A stretch of 64,000 bases of DNA from an uncultured Clostridia bacterium (GCA_947087265.1 CAMUBY010000002.1:204842-268841); one strand, 5' to 3'; counted from the stretch's first letter, positions 18,507 to 28,290 are shown. A program made the numbers and translations. Notes: generated from the sequence alone by a model not told the origin.

Positions 18507-19201
18507 TGTTAGTTAAAAAATGGGAAAAACTCCCGTCCAAAATGCAGAATGAAGCGATTCGTCCGTATTACGATAAGTTAAGAAAAAAGAATTTTAGTTT
18601 ATTTTGGAAAAGAGTTTTCGACCTTATCGTCTCATCGTTGATGTTAATTATTCTTTTTCCGTTATTTATCATACTTGCTGTTGCAATAAAAATCGACAGC
18701 CGCGGTCCTGTTTTTTTTAGACAGGTAAGAATTACACAGTTCGGCAAAGAGTTCAAAATATTCAAATTCAGAACGATGGTTAATAATGCCGATAAGTTGG
18801 GTTCGCAAGTTACGGTTGATAAAGATATGCGAATTACGAAAGTCGGTAAGTTTATTCGTAAATGCAGATTGGACGAAGTTAGTCAGTTAATAGACGTCTG
18901 GCGGGGGAGAATGACTTTTGTAGGAGTCCGTCCGGAAGTTCCGAAGTACGTTGAAAGATACTCTGACGAAATGCTTGCAACCTTATTGTTGCCTGCGGGC
19001 GTTACAAGCGAAGCGAGTATTAAATTCAAAAACGAAGCAGAACTTATGAAAGATGCGAAAAATGTAGATGAAGTATACGTCGAAGTTGTGCTTCCTCAAA
19101 AAATGGAATTTAATTTACAGTCGTTAAAAAAATACGGGTTTTGGCGTGATATAGGAACAATGTTTAAAACCGTGTTTGCTGTATTTGGCAAAAACAAGTA
19201 G
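18506..19201 (+). CDS. polyprenyl-phosphate phosphoglycosyl transferase (sugar transferase)
   Basis: The product is 231 residues from the ATG at 18506, which overlaps the preceding TGA by one base; a TTG three bases earlier is less likely. It is a small monotopic PGT. It has one N-terminal hydrophobic re-entrant segment (about 34-56, VFDLIVSSLMLIILFPLFII), then RGPVFFRQVRI, FKFRTM, and the catalytic Asp-Glu pair at about 123-124 in RLDEVSQLIDV. The next block is FVGVRPEV. It starts glycan assembly by moving a sugar-1-phosphate from a UDP-sugar to undecaprenyl phosphate. Given the two upstream enzymes, the likely donor is a UDP-amino-6-deoxy sugar, but UDP-GlcNAc or UDP-GalNAc is possible. Confidence 0.88.
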   Translation: MLVKKWEKLPSKMQNEAIRPYYDKLRKKNFSLFWKRVFDLIVSSLMLIILFPLFIILAVAIKIDSRGPVFFRQVRITQFGKEFKIFKFRTMVNNADKLGSQVTVDKDMRITKVGKFIRKCRLDEVSQLIDVWRGRMTFVGVRPEVPKYVERYSDEMLATLLLPAGVTSEASIKFKNEAELMKDAKNVDEVYVEVVLPQKMEFNLQSLKKYGFWRDIGTMFKTVFAVFGKNK

Positions 19202-19246
19202 ATAAAGATACACGGCAAACCGATAATTTAATGATGAGAATGTATT

Positions 19247-20509
19247 ATGAAATTTAAAACTGTTTGGATAATAAATCATTATGCGCTAACACCGGAACAA
19301 GGTGGGCTTTGTCGGCATTATTATTTTGCAAAGGAGCTTATAAAACGCGGTTATAATGTGAGGATTTTTACCGCAAGCACAATTCACAATACGGCAATCA
19401 ATATGATAGGCGAATGCGAAAAAATAACGTATAAAGATATTGAGTATGACGGAGTGCCCTATACTTACATTAATGTGCCGAATTATCAAAATAACGGCAT
19501 TAAAAGAATTAACAATATGTTGTCTTTTGCATTTAAGATAAAAAAGATATGGAAAGCATATAAACATGAAAAACCTGATGTTATCTATACATCGTCGCCT
19601 GATATTTTTACGGCATGGAAAGCTGGTATGTTCGGCCGTAGACGCAAATTGCCCGTTGTAACAGAAATTCGCGATTTGTGGCCGCTTTCCGTTGTTGAGT
19701 ATAAAGGTTTATCTGAAATGAATCCAATCGTAAAGATACTTTATTCTCTTGAAAAAAGTATTTATAAAAAGACGAATGCTCTAATTTTTACGATGCCGGG
19801 AGGTTTGCAATATATTGCCGATAAAAAATGGACGAAACGAGTAAGCCCCGACAAAGTATTTAATATCAATAACGGTATCGATATTGCCTTGCAAGAAAAG
19901 CAAAAGCAGGAAAATGTTTTGGATGATGAGGATTTAAGCGAGGACAAATTTAAGGTTATATACGCAGGGTCAATACGAACGGTGAATTCGGTTGATTTAA
20001 TCGTAAAAGCTGCCGAACTATTAAAATGCAAAGAAGATATAAAATTTATTATTTACGGTGACGGAGATAAACGTGCGGAGTTAGAAAAATATTGCTTGGA
20101 TAATGGTTTGACGAATATTAAATTCAAAGGTAGAATCGATAAAAAATATATTCCCTATGTTTGCTCTATGGCAAACGTGAATATAATCAGCGTTAAGCAG
20201 ACGAAAATTTCGAATTACGGCGTAAGTTGGAACAAATTATTCGACTACATGAACGCAGGGAAACCTATTCTTTCTACCGTAAAAGTAAATTTTGATTTAA
20301 TTGAAAAATATCAATGCGGAATCAGTTTAAGCAATCAAACGCCACAATCAATCGCAGATGCTATTATGCGGTTATACGAAATGCCGATTGACGACTATAA
20401 TCTTATGTGCAAAAACGCTAAAAATGCGGCAAAAGATTTTGATTATGAAATTTTGACAGATAAACTCGAAGAAGTGATTGATTATGCAATAGAGCATTAC
20501 AAGAGGTAA
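19247..20509 (+). CDS. GT4-family glycosyltransferase
   Basis: This 420-residue GT-B enzyme has an N-terminal acceptor domain that begins VWIINHYALTPEQGGLCRHYYFAKEL, like WbuB/WcaI-type enzymes. The C-terminal nucleotide-sugar domain starts near residue 240 (FKVIYAGSIRTVNSVDLIVKAAELL) and contains the E-rich stretch of the GT4 fold (FDYMNAGKPIL). There is no signal peptide, and a cytoplasmic or peripheral location is expected. It would add one sugar to the lipid-linked intermediate. Donor and acceptor are unknown. Confidence 0.8.
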   Translation: MKFKTVWIINHYALTPEQGGLCRHYYFAKELIKRGYNVRIFTASTIHNTAINMIGECEKITYKDIEYDGVPYTYINVPNYQNNGIKRINNMLSFAFKIKKIWKAYKHEKPDVIYTSSPDIFTAWKAGMFGRRRKLPVVTEIRDLWPLSVVEYKGLSEMNPIVKILYSLEKSIYKKTNALIFTMPGGLQYIADKKWTKRVSPDKVFNINNGIDIALQEKQKQENVLDDEDLSEDKFKVIYAGSIRTVNSVDLIVKAAELLKCKEDIKFIIYGDGDKRAELEKYCLDNGLTNIKFKGRIDKKYIPYVCSMANVNIISVKQTKISNYGVSWNKLFDYMNAGKPILSTVKVNFDLIEKYQCGISLSNQTPQSIADAIMRLYEMPIDDYNLMCKNAKNAAKDFDYEILTDKLEEVIDYAIEHYKR

Positions 20510-20513
20510 ATAA

Positions 20514-21638
20514 ATGCAATTTATCGATTTGCAAAAACAGTATCGTACATTAAAAAAAGAAATCGATTCAGCGATACAAAACGTATTAAGTGATGCAAAT
20601 TTTATTTCGGGCGCACAAGTCAAGCAACTTGAAAACGAACTTGCCGCATATTGCGGAACGAAATACTGTCTGACCTGTGCAAACGGCACCGATGCTTTGA
20701 CGCTTGCGTTGAGAGCTCTTGACGTGAAAGAGAACGACGCCGTGTTCGTGCCGTCGTTTACATTTTTTGCAAGCGCCGAAACCCCTGCGTTGGAAGACGC
20801 AACTTGCATTTTTGTGGACGTGGACGAACGTACATTCAATATGGACTCTCAAAAGCTTGAAAAGGCGATTATGCAAGTCAAGCAAGAGGGGAAACTAAAT
20901 TTGAAATGTATTATTACAGTCGACCTTTTCGGTTTGCCCGCTAATTATCCTGAGATTCGCAAAATCGCGGATAAATACGGAATGAAGATAATTGAAGACG
21001 GGGCGCAAGGGTTCGGCGGAAGTATTAACGGAAAGAAGGCTTGCTCATTCGGCGATATTTCTACAACTTCGTTTTTTCCTGCGAAACCGCTCGGCTGCTA
21101 CGGCGACGGCGGCGCAATTTTTACCGATAATAAAGATGATTACGATTTGATGTGTTCTTTGGCTGTTCACGGTAAGGGTAGTTTCAAATACGATAATGTA
21201 CGAATCGGTTATAACTCTCGTCTCGATACGCTGCAAGCGGCAATACTTCTACCGAAACTGAAAGCGTTTCGGGAATATGAGCTGAAAGCAAGAAATTTTA
21301 TCGCTCGAAAATATACCGAGGCTTTGAAAGATAGTTTTGTAACGCCGTTTGTACCGAGCGGCTTTGAAAGCAGTTGGGCGCAGTATACCTTGATTTTACC
21401 TAATGAAACAGACAGAACAGTCATTCAGCAAACGCTCAAAGATAAGGGCATTCCTACTATGGTTTATTATCCGAAGCCTATGCACAAACAAACGGTTTTT
21501 TCGGATTACAGTTTTAATTTACAAGACCTTAAAACGTCTGAAAGGTTGTCTAATCACGTTTTAAGTATTCCCATGCACCCGTATCTTACGGACGAGGAAA
21601 TAGACAGAGTGGTTTCTGCACTCAAAACGGTTAAATAA
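20514..21638 (+). CDS. PLP-dependent aminotransferase, WbpE-like (UDP-3-oxo-GlcNAcA aminotransferase)
   Basis: This 374-residue DegT-family enzyme begins FIDLQKQYRTLKKEID, the typical opening of the WbpE/WlbC and FdtB group. The PLP lysine is at about residue 191 in SFFPAKPLGCYGDGGA, and the substrate loop ANGTDALTLALRAL is present. It starts 4 bases after the previous gene and is followed in order by WbpD-like, WbpA-like and WbpB-like genes. It is therefore most likely the enzyme that aminates the 3-keto intermediate of UDP-2,3-diamino-glucuronate synthesis. The family call is firm; the substrate is inferred from the set. Confidence 0.85.
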   Translation: MQFIDLQKQYRTLKKEIDSAIQNVLSDANFISGAQVKQLENELAAYCGTKYCLTCANGTDALTLALRALDVKENDAVFVPSFTFFASAETPALEDATCIFVDVDERTFNMDSQKLEKAIMQVKQEGKLNLKCIITVDLFGLPANYPEIRKIADKYGMKIIEDGAQGFGGSINGKKACSFGDISTTSFFPAKPLGCYGDGGAIFTDNKDDYDLMCSLAVHGKGSFKYDNVRIGYNSRLDTLQAAILLPKLKAFREYELKARNFIARKYTEALKDSFVTPFVPSGFESSWAQYTLILPNETDRTVIQQTLKDKGIPTMVYYPKPMHKQTVFSDYSFNLQDLKTSERLSNHVLSIPMHPYLTDEEIDRVVSALKTVK

Positions 21639-21640
21639 AT

Positions 21641-22225
21641 ATGGAAAGAGAAAATGTGTTCATTCATGAATCTTCTTATGTGGACGAACCGTGCATCATC
21701 GGGTCGGGTACGAAAATATGGCATTTCAGCCATATTATGAAGGATTCGGAAATAGGGAAAAATTGCAATATCGGTCAAAACGTCGTGATATCGCCGCATG
21801 TGATTCTTGGGAACAATGTAAAAGTACAGAATAATGTGTCGGTATACACGGGCGTTGTGTGCGAAGACGACGTGTTTTTGGGACCGAGTTGCGTATTTAC
21901 GAATGTTATTAACCCAAGGAGCCATATCAGCAGAAAAAATGAATACCGTAAAACTTTATTGAAGCAAGGTTGTTCCGTCGGTGCGAACAGTACCATTATT
22001 TGTGGGCATACAATCGGAAAATATGCGCTCATCGGCGCAGGAACGGTTGTAACGAAAGACGTAGACGATTATACTGTGGTTGTGGGTAATCCGATGAAAG
22101 TGATAGGATATGTTTGTAATTGCGGCAATAAAATAAGTTTTAATTCTGACGAGGCGATATGCTCATGCGGAAAAAAATATATAAAAATACAAAATCATAT
22201 CGAGGAGATAACAAATGAATATTAA
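21641..22225 (+). CDS. sugar N-acetyltransferase, WbpD/WlbB-like
   Basis: This 194-residue left-handed beta-helix protein is rich in hexapeptide repeats (CIIGSGTKIWHFSHI, EIGKNCNIGQNVVISPHVIL, ALIGAGTVVTKDV). The loop TNVINPRSHISRKNEYRKTLLKQGCSVG is characteristic of UDP-2-acetamido-3-amino-glucuronate N-acetyltransferases. The C-terminal 40 residues carry two CxCG pairs (CNCGNK and CSCGKK), forming a likely zinc ribbon. It would acetylate the 3-amino group made by the aminotransferase just upstream (2-base gap). Its 3' end overlaps the dehydrogenase gene by 11 bases. Confidence 0.85.
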   Translation: MERENVFIHESSYVDEPCIIGSGTKIWHFSHIMKDSEIGKNCNIGQNVVISPHVILGNNVKVQNNVSVYTGVVCEDDVFLGPSCVFTNVINPRSHISRKNEYRKTLLKQGCSVGANSTIICGHTIGKYALIGAGTVVTKDVDDYTVVVGNPMKVIGYVCNCGNKISFNSDEAICSCGKKYIKIQNHIEEITNEY

Positions 22226-23537
22226 ACAAGACCTTCTCAACAAAATTCAAAACAAAACAATTATTGCCGGTGTTGTGGGGCTCGGCTACGTCGGGCTTCC
22301 GCTCGCGGTCGAAAAAGCAAAAGCAGGTTTCAAAACCATCGGATTTGACGTGCAAAAATCGAAAGTCGATATGGTGAATAGCGGTCATAACTATATCGGT
22401 GATGTCGTTAACGAGGATTTAGCGGCAATCGTAAAAAGCGGAATGCTTTCTGCGACTACCGATTTCCAGTTTATAAAAGACGTGGACTTTGTTGCGATTT
22501 GCGTTCCTACTCCGTTGGACAAGCATCAACAGCCCGATATCAGCTATGTAAGAGATAGCGCAATTGCCGTTTCTAAATATCTGAAACCGGGAACAATGGT
22601 GGTACTTGAATCTACAACTTATCCGGGTACGACGGAAGAACTGTTGAAACCGATTTTGGAAGAGGGAAGCGGTTTGAAATGCGGCGAGGATTTTTATCTT
22701 GGATTCAGCCCCGAACGCGTAGACCCGGGCAATCTCATTTATAAAACAAAGAATACGCCGAAAGTAGTGGGGGCTATCGGACAGGACGCAAGAGAAGTAA
22801 TCGCAGCGATGTATCGCGCGGTTTTGGAAGGAGATATTCATGAAGTTTCTTCTCCTGCCGTTGCGGAAATGGAAAAGATTTTGGAAAACACTTACCGCAA
22901 CATCAATATCGGTTTGGTAAACGAACTTGCGCAACTGTGTCACAAAATGGGCATCAGCATTTGGGAAGTAATCGATGCCGCAAAAACGAAGCCTTACGGC
23001 TTTCAGGCGTTCTATCCGGGGCCCGGTCTTGGCGGACACTGCATTCCGCTTGACCCCTATTATTTAAGTTGGAAAGCGCGTGAATACGGTTTCCACACTT
23101 CGATGATTGAAGCGTCGATGATGATAAACGATAAAATGCCGGAATACACCGTAGAACGTTTGAGTGATATTTTGAACAAGCATAAAAAGTCGTTGAACGG
23201 TGCGAAGATATTGCAACTCGGCGTTGCGTATAAAAACGATATTGACGATTATAGAGAGAGCCCCGCCCTTGTTGTGCGCGAACTTCTGAATGCAGAAGGG
23301 TGCAACGTCGATTATTTTGACCCGTTTGTAAGCGAATATAAATTTAACGGACATTCGTACAAGAGTATAAAAGGTATTGACGCAGCATCCGTTGCAAAGT
23401 ATGACGCAGTTATCGTTACGGCAGGACACACAAAGTTTGTGGATTATCAAATGGTTGCCGATAATGCCAAAGTTGTTTTCGATACAAAGAACGTTATGAA
23501 AAACATTAAAAATTGCGAAAAAATAGAGGTTCTTTAA
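22215..23537 (+). CDS. nucleotide-sugar 6-dehydrogenase, WbpA-like (UDP-GlcNAc 6-dehydrogenase)
   Basis: This 440-residue UDP-glucose/GDP-mannose dehydrogenase family enzyme oxidises C6 in two NAD-dependent steps. The NAD site is VVGLGYVGLPLA (about 19-30). The catalytic Cys is about Cys276 in LGGHCIPLDPYYL. FSPERVDPG and the EKILENTYRNINIGLVNEL segment match the UDP-GlcNAc-specific (WbpA/WlbA-partner, TviB-like) branch rather than UDP-glucose dehydrogenase. The start at 22215 follows CGAGGAG and lies inside the previous gene. It is expected to produce UDP-GlcNAcA, the entry to the diacetamido-uronic acid route. Confidence 0.9.
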   Translation: MNIKQDLLNKIQNKTIIAGVVGLGYVGLPLAVEKAKAGFKTIGFDVQKSKVDMVNSGHNYIGDVVNEDLAAIVKSGMLSATTDFQFIKDVDFVAICVPTPLDKHQQPDISYVRDSAIAVSKYLKPGTMVVLESTTYPGTTEELLKPILEEGSGLKCGEDFYLGFSPERVDPGNLIYKTKNTPKVVGAIGQDAREVIAAMYRAVLEGDIHEVSSPAVAEMEKILENTYRNINIGLVNELAQLCHKMGISIWEVIDAAKTKPYGFQAFYPGPGLGGHCIPLDPYYLSWKAREYGFHTSMIEASMMINDKMPEYTVERLSDILNKHKKSLNGAKILQLGVAYKNDIDDYRESPALVVRELLNAEGCNVDYFDPFVSEYKFNGHSYKSIKGIDAASVAKYDAVIVTAGHTKFVDYQMVADNAKVVFDTKNVMKNIKNCEKIEVL

Positions 23538-23542
23538 AAAGA

Positions 23543-24631
23543 ATGATGAAATACGCTTTGATAGGCTGCGGAAGAATCAGCACAAATCACATAAAAGCCG
23601 CAGTAAATAATCAATTCGAGATTGTTGCCGTATGTGACGTTATTCACGAGCGCATGGAAGAAGTGTTGAGTAAGCACGGACTTTCCGACAATAAAAATAT
23701 AGCACGCTATACCGACTACAAAAAAATGTTAGACGAGCACGCGGATATTGAACTTATCAGCATTGCTACGGAAAGTGGTCTGCATGCCGAAATTGCTCTA
23801 TACTGTATCCGTCACGGAAAAAACGTTATTATCGAAAAACCGATGGCGATGAGTATTGCCGATGCGGACGAGATTTTAAGAGAGAGCGAGAAATATCATG
23901 TTAAGGTTTCCGCTTGTCATCAAAACCGTTTCAATATTGCTGTACAAAAGACCCGTAAAGCATTGGAAAGCGGTAGGTTCGGCAAGTTATCCCACGGTTC
24001 CGTTCACGTGCGCTGGAACCGCAACCGCGATTATTACGAACAAGCCAAATGGCGTGGCACTTGGGCGCAGGACGGTGGCGCGCTGATGAACCAGTGCATT
24101 CACGGGATTGACCTTTTGCGGTGGATGATGGGTGATGAAATAGAGGAAGTTTACGGTGTGACCAAGCAACAGTTCCATCATTATCTCGAATGCGAAGATA
24201 TCGGTATGGCGGTTGTAAAATTCAAGAACGGTGCAATCGGAACAATTGAGGGAACGACAAACGTGTATCCGAAAAATTTAGAAGAAACTTTATATTTATT
24301 CGGGGAAAACGGAACCGTAAAACTCGGTGGAAAATCAACGAATGCAATCGACGTTTGGGACTTTGCCGATAAAACGCAAGCCGATTATGAAAACGAAGGA
24401 TATTTCGAGCAGACCGTCAACGTATACGGGAACGGACATACAAGCCTGTTCGCGGATGTTGCCGATGCGATTGAGAAAGACAGAAAACCTTATGTAGATG
24501 CTCATGCAGGCAAAAGAGCGTTAGAGCTTGTACTTGCGGTATATCAATCGGCGGCGGAAGGGAAGGCAGTAAAGTTGCCCTTAAATGCGTGCGCATGCAC
24601 CGATTTTACAGGGAAGTTTGATAAATCATGA
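23543..24631 (+). CDS. Gfo/Idh/MocA-family oxidoreductase, WbpB/WlbA-like
   Basis: The product is 362 residues from the ATG at 23543; a longer frame from 23513 overlaps the previous gene and lacks the family start. The Rossmann motif is ALIGCGRISTNHI (about 5-17), the conserved lysine is in IIEKPMA, and HQNRFN and GGALMNQCIHGIDLLRW are the active-site region of the WlbA/WbpB group. It would oxidise UDP-GlcNAcA at C3 to the 3-keto sugar used by the aminotransferase at 20514. Its 3' end overlaps the next glycosyltransferase by 4 bases. With it, the four-enzyme set is complete in one 4.1-kb stretch. Confidence 0.88.
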   Translation: MMKYALIGCGRISTNHIKAAVNNQFEIVAVCDVIHERMEEVLSKHGLSDNKNIARYTDYKKMLDEHADIELISIATESGLHAEIALYCIRHGKNVIIEKPMAMSIADADEILRESEKYHVKVSACHQNRFNIAVQKTRKALESGRFGKLSHGSVHVRWNRNRDYYEQAKWRGTWAQDGGALMNQCIHGIDLLRWMMGDEIEEVYGVTKQQFHHYLECEDIGMAVVKFKNGAIGTIEGTTNVYPKNLEETLYLFGENGTVKLGGKSTNAIDVWDFADKTQADYENEGYFEQTVNVYGNGHTSLFADVADAIEKDRKPYVDAHAGKRALELVLAVYQSAAEGKAVKLPLNACACTDFTGKFDKS

Positions 24632-25722
24632 AAATTTGTTATATTTCCGCAGCAAGAAGCATTCATATCATTCGCTGGGCAAACGCCATGGCGAACCGCG
24701 GTCATGAGGTTACCGTTATTACTTGTGCGAACGATGTGGATGAAAGTTTAGGATTATACCATGAATCGGTACGCATTCTCCCGTTGAAATACAGTGCGCC
24801 GTTCGGTTACTATCTGAATGCACGTCGATTAAAAAAAATTGTAAAACGGGAAAGGTTTGATATTATCAATGTTCATTATGCAAGTGGTTACGGAACATTG
24901 GGACGGCGTGCAAAATTAAAACATGCGCTTCTGAACATTTGGGGGAGCGACGTGTACGATTTTCCTTATCAAAGTTCTTTTAAGATGCGGCTTATCAAAA
25001 AAAATCTGCGCTATTATGACGCTGCCGCGTCTACCAGTGATTGCATGGCAAGACAGGCGAAGAAACTGTTTGCCCGTAACTATGAAATTACGCCGTTTGG
25101 CGTTGATACCGCTTTGTTTCGTCCGCTACCGGAATGTAAGCCGAAAGATAAAATTGTTTTCGGCACTGTAAAAACGCTTTCTCCCAAATACGGCATTGCG
25201 GATACGATTAAGGCATTTGTAAAATTGAATGAGAGATTGGTTTCGGAAGGGAAAGCCGATTTGGCGGAGAAACTGTCTTTTGAAATTTACGGAAAAGGCG
25301 AGTTAAAGGACGAACTGCAATCATTGATTGACGGATACGGAATGCATGAGAAAATTAAGTTATGCGGATATGTCGATAATCACTTGTTGCCTCAAATTTA
25401 TAACCGTTTTACAATCAGTAACAGTAACAGTAAATGTAACAGCGAATCGTTCGGCGTTGCGGCGGTAGAAGCAATGGCTTGCGGAATCCCCGTGCAGGTA
25501 AGCGATGCCGACGGATTTGTCGAAGTAGTAGAAGACGGTGTTACAGGGTTAATTGCTCCGAAGGGAGATATTGATGTAATCGCTGAAAATATGTATCAAT
25601 TACTCACAGACGAACAGTTGCGCATCCGTATGGGGCATAGTGCAGTGGAACGGGTAAAGCGGCTATACGATTGGGAGAAGAACGTGGATACAATGGAAGA
25701 GATTTATCGCCGTTTGCAATAA
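24628..25722 (+). CDS. GT4-family glycosyltransferase
   Basis: This 364-residue GT-B enzyme begins [21 protein letters not shown]. The donor domain holds [18 protein letters not shown] (about 271-288), where the EX7E motif lies, and [12 protein letters not shown]. The preceding stretch ISNSNSKCN comes from a short AACAGTA-type tandem run in the DNA. It overlaps the WbpB-like gene by 4 bases (ATGA). It may add the uronic acid made by the preceding enzymes, but this is context only. Confidence 0.82.
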   Translation: MKICYISAARSIHIIRWANAMANRGHEVTVITCANDVDESLGLYHESVRILPLKYSAPFGYYLNARRLKKIVKRERFDIINVHYASGYGTLGRRAKLKHALLNIWGSDVYDFPYQSSFKMRLIKKNLRYYDAAASTSDCMARQAKKLFARNYEITPFGVDTALFRPLPECKPKDKIVFGTVKTLSPKYGIADTIKAFVKLNERLVSEGKADLAEKLSFEIYGKGELKDELQSLIDGYGMHEKIKLCGYVDNHLLPQIYNRFTISNSNSKCNSESFGVAAVEAMACGIPVQVSDADGFVEVVEDGVTGLIAPKGDIDVIAENMYQLLTDEQLRIRMGHSAVERVKRLYDWEKNVDTMEEIYRRLQ

Positions 25723-25762
25723 GGAAATTCTGTTTGACAGCGTTGTTTTTAGGGAAGCAGAT

Positions 25763-26842
25763 ATGATTAAAGTTTTGAATGTCATTTCGGGATTGAATCA
25801 CGCGGGAACGGAAGCGGTAGTTATGAATTATTACCGCAATATCGACCGTACAAAAATACAGTTTGATTTTTTGGTGTTGAATCTCGGAGACGGTTATTAT
25901 GAGGATGAGATTTTACGTTTAGGCGGAAATATTTATAAAATCCCGTCATTTCGGCAGAATCCGCTCAAAAATATTTCGGCAAAGAAAAAATTTTTCAAAA
26001 AACATGCAAAAGAATATGCCTTTGTAGAGGTACATTCGCCTTCTGCATTGCGGTATGCTTATTGTAAACTGGCAAAAAAATTCGGTTTGAAAAAAGTAAT
26101 CTTTCATATTCATAACAGTTCCGATGAAAAAGGTGTTTTAATCTGGCATGCCAGAAAACAATTAAAAAAATATTGCGATGAAATCGTGACCTGTTCGCAG
26201 CGGGCGGCAATTACTGTAATGGGGGAAGAAGCCGATAAAATCGTTTATAATGCAATCGATTACAGTTCATACTGTTTTAACGAACAATTAAGAAACGAAA
26301 TCCGTAATTATTATCATATTACAGAACAGCAGAAAGTAATCGGTCAAATCGGACGTTATTCGGCTGTAAAAAATCATTTATTTTCGCTGGAAGCGTTTGC
26401 GGTTGCGGTGAAAAAAGATGCGTCTCTTATTTTATTGCTGAAAGGATTTGGAGAACTTGAAACGGTGATTTCCGAAAAAATTCAGTCTCTCGGATTAGAC
26501 GGGAAAGTGATAATGGCAGGGAACGAATTTGAAGCGTCGCAATTATACAGTGCGTTTGATTTGTTGATTTTACCTTCGCTGTACGAAGGTTTGCCTATGG
26601 TTTTAGTTGAGGCACAGGCAAACGGTTTAAGGGCATTGGTTTCGGATTGTGTTTCTGATGAAACAAATATCAGCGGATACATTACATTTTTGGGGCTCGA
26701 ACAAAATAAATGGTCGGACGCATTCCTGAACGGAGAAAATTTTGCGAGAATTCCGAGTGGGTTTGATTTTCTTCAAACAAATTATAATATCGTAAAAGAG
26801 GCGGAAAAGCGTCAGAAAGATTATATGGGAGGCAGTGAGTGA
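25763..26842 (+). CDS. GT4-family glycosyltransferase, EpsF/CapH-like
   Basis: This 359-residue enzyme starts MIKVLNVISGLNHAGTEAVVMNYYRNI, the typical opening of exopolysaccharide GT4 enzymes of the EpsF type. The donor domain shows IGQIGRYSAVKNH (about 191) and LPSLYEGLPMVLVEAQANGL (about 273), which contains the conserved acidic pair. It is separated by 40 bases from the previous gene. The next gene starts with GTG overlapping its TGA. It is cytoplasmic, and its specificity is unknown. Confidence 0.82.
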   Translation: MIKVLNVISGLNHAGTEAVVMNYYRNIDRTKIQFDFLVLNLGDGYYEDEILRLGGNIYKIPSFRQNPLKNISAKKKFFKKHAKEYAFVEVHSPSALRYAYCKLAKKFGLKKVIFHIHNSSDEKGVLIWHARKQLKKYCDEIVTCSQRAAITVMGEEADKIVYNAIDYSSYCFNEQLRNEIRNYYHITEQQKVIGQIGRYSAVKNHLFSLEAFAVAVKKDASLILLLKGFGELETVISEKIQSLGLDGKVIMAGNEFEASQLYSAFDLLILPSLYEGLPMVLVEAQANGLRALVSDCVSDETNISGYITFLGLEQNKWSDAFLNGENFARIPSGFDFLQTNYNIVKEAEKRQKDYMGGSE

Positions 26843-28290
26843 AGACGAAATACAGTAAATTATATGATATTCAACAGATATACGGCTTTCAGATTTTGAA
26901 GCCGTTGTCTTTGATATTAAGTTTACTGTCCGCTGTCTTGCTTCTGTGCAGAGAGTGGGATTCGTCGCATTTTGCAATTGTCATGCTGCCTGCCGTATTT
27001 TTATTAACGTCGTTATTATTTGATTATGATAAAAATGTAAAAGGTCTCGGCAGTTTTATCGTTGTAATTGCATATTTGTTGCGCTTTACTGTTTTTCCCG
27101 TTTTTATTTCTCTCGGTTCGTACCGTACCGATGTGGAAGAATCACTCTATCTGCCTTATTTTAATCAGGCTTGCCTGATTATGATTATTGAACTGATTGC
27201 GGTCTTTGTGTTGCTTTCATGGCTCGGTACAAGAAGTTATCGCAAACACAAAGCGGAACCGCAAAAATCGCATTATGCGGCTGATGAAAGGAAAAGCAAA
27301 TATAGGGCAGTAAAAATTATTATCGCTATTTTATTGCTATATGTACTGCTAGTTTCTTTTTGTTTCCCGCAGTTATTTACAACCTATTGGCGCATTATAT
27401 TTTTTATGGGTGATTCATTCGCACGGTTGGAGAGATTGAATGCGCTCATTAACAGGATACCCGGCATTATATACTATCCGTTTAAGTACTGCGCGGAATT
27501 GCTGCATTATTTGATTCCGATTTATTTGGTCGTTCGCATCAATCATTCTAAATTAACCTTGGTTCAGAAGTGGGTTGCTGCACTTTTCATCGGAATTGCG
27601 GCGTTCTCGGTATTAACGTCTGAACAAATCAATTCGATTATTATCTTTTTGTGCATTGTTGTATATATGTTGGGCAGTCATAAAGAATGCAGTAAGATTA
27701 TTGTGCCGTTGGGAGTGATATGTGCTGTGTTTGTCGTAGTTTTTGTACTAAAAAATATTGCGAATGTGGTTGATTTGACTAGTCTCGGACGCATTTTGAA
27801 TAATTATTTCGGGGGGCCGATTAACGTTGCATTGTCCGTGCATATGAAGGTAAATTATGCTCCAGAGATAGGGGACTTTTTTAGGGATATAATAGCTAAT
27901 ATTCCGTTGTTGGAAGATTTGGCTTCTTCTCCCGATTTGAATATTATGTTCGGAGACGTATACGAAATGCCGGGGGCAATTATTCCCATGAGCGGCTACG
28001 GATTTTATTATTTCGGATATATTGGTTGTAGCATTCCCGCTTTGGCTGTCGTGCTTGGCGTCGATTGGTTTGACGAACTCAATCGCAAGGCAAAAAGTAG
28101 CATTAGCATATTAATTATGTATATTTGCACAGTGCATCTTGCGCTCAGCGTCTTCATGTATACGCTTTGTATCGTATATGCGAATATAATTACTTTCTTT
28201 ATCCCTATGTTGATAGTCTGCCGTTTTGCGGAGAAAGGAAATATTGCCCACACGATTCGTGGCGTAAATATGCAGATAGATAAAGGTTAA
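26839..28290 (+). CDS. O-antigen/polysaccharide polymerase-like membrane protein (Wzy-like)
   Basis: This 483-residue protein starts with GTG at 26839 (GTGA overlap with the previous stop). It has about twelve hydrophobic helices and a larger non-hydrophobic stretch around residues 330-390. That topology, and its place between glycosyltransferases and a flippase, fits a Wzy-type polymerase that links lipid-linked repeat units on the outer face of the membrane. Wzy proteins share little sequence, so the call rests on topology and position. An O-antigen ligase-like role is the main alternative. Confidence 0.68.
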   Translation: MKTKYSKLYDIQQIYGFQILKPLSLILSLLSAVLLLCREWDSSHFAIVMLPAVFLLTSLLFDYDKNVKGLGSFIVVIAYLLRFTVFPVFISLGSYRTDVEESLYLPYFNQACLIMIIELIAVFVLLSWLGTRSYRKHKAEPQKSHYAADERKSKYRAVKIIIAILLLYVLLVSFCFPQLFTTYWRIIFFMGDSFARLERLNALINRIPGIIYYPFKYCAELLHYLIPIYLVVRINHSKLTLVQKWVAALFIGIAAFSVLTSEQINSIIIFLCIVVYMLGSHKECSKIIVPLGVICAVFVVVFVLKNIANVVDLTSLGRILNNYFGGPINVALSVHMKVNYAPEIGDFFRDIIANIPLLEDLASSPDLNIMFGDVYEMPGAIIPMSGYGFYYFGYIGCSIPALAVVLGVDWFDELNRKAKSSISILIMYICTVHLALSVFMYTLCIVYANIITFFIPMLIVCRFAEKGNIAHTIRGVNMQIDKG

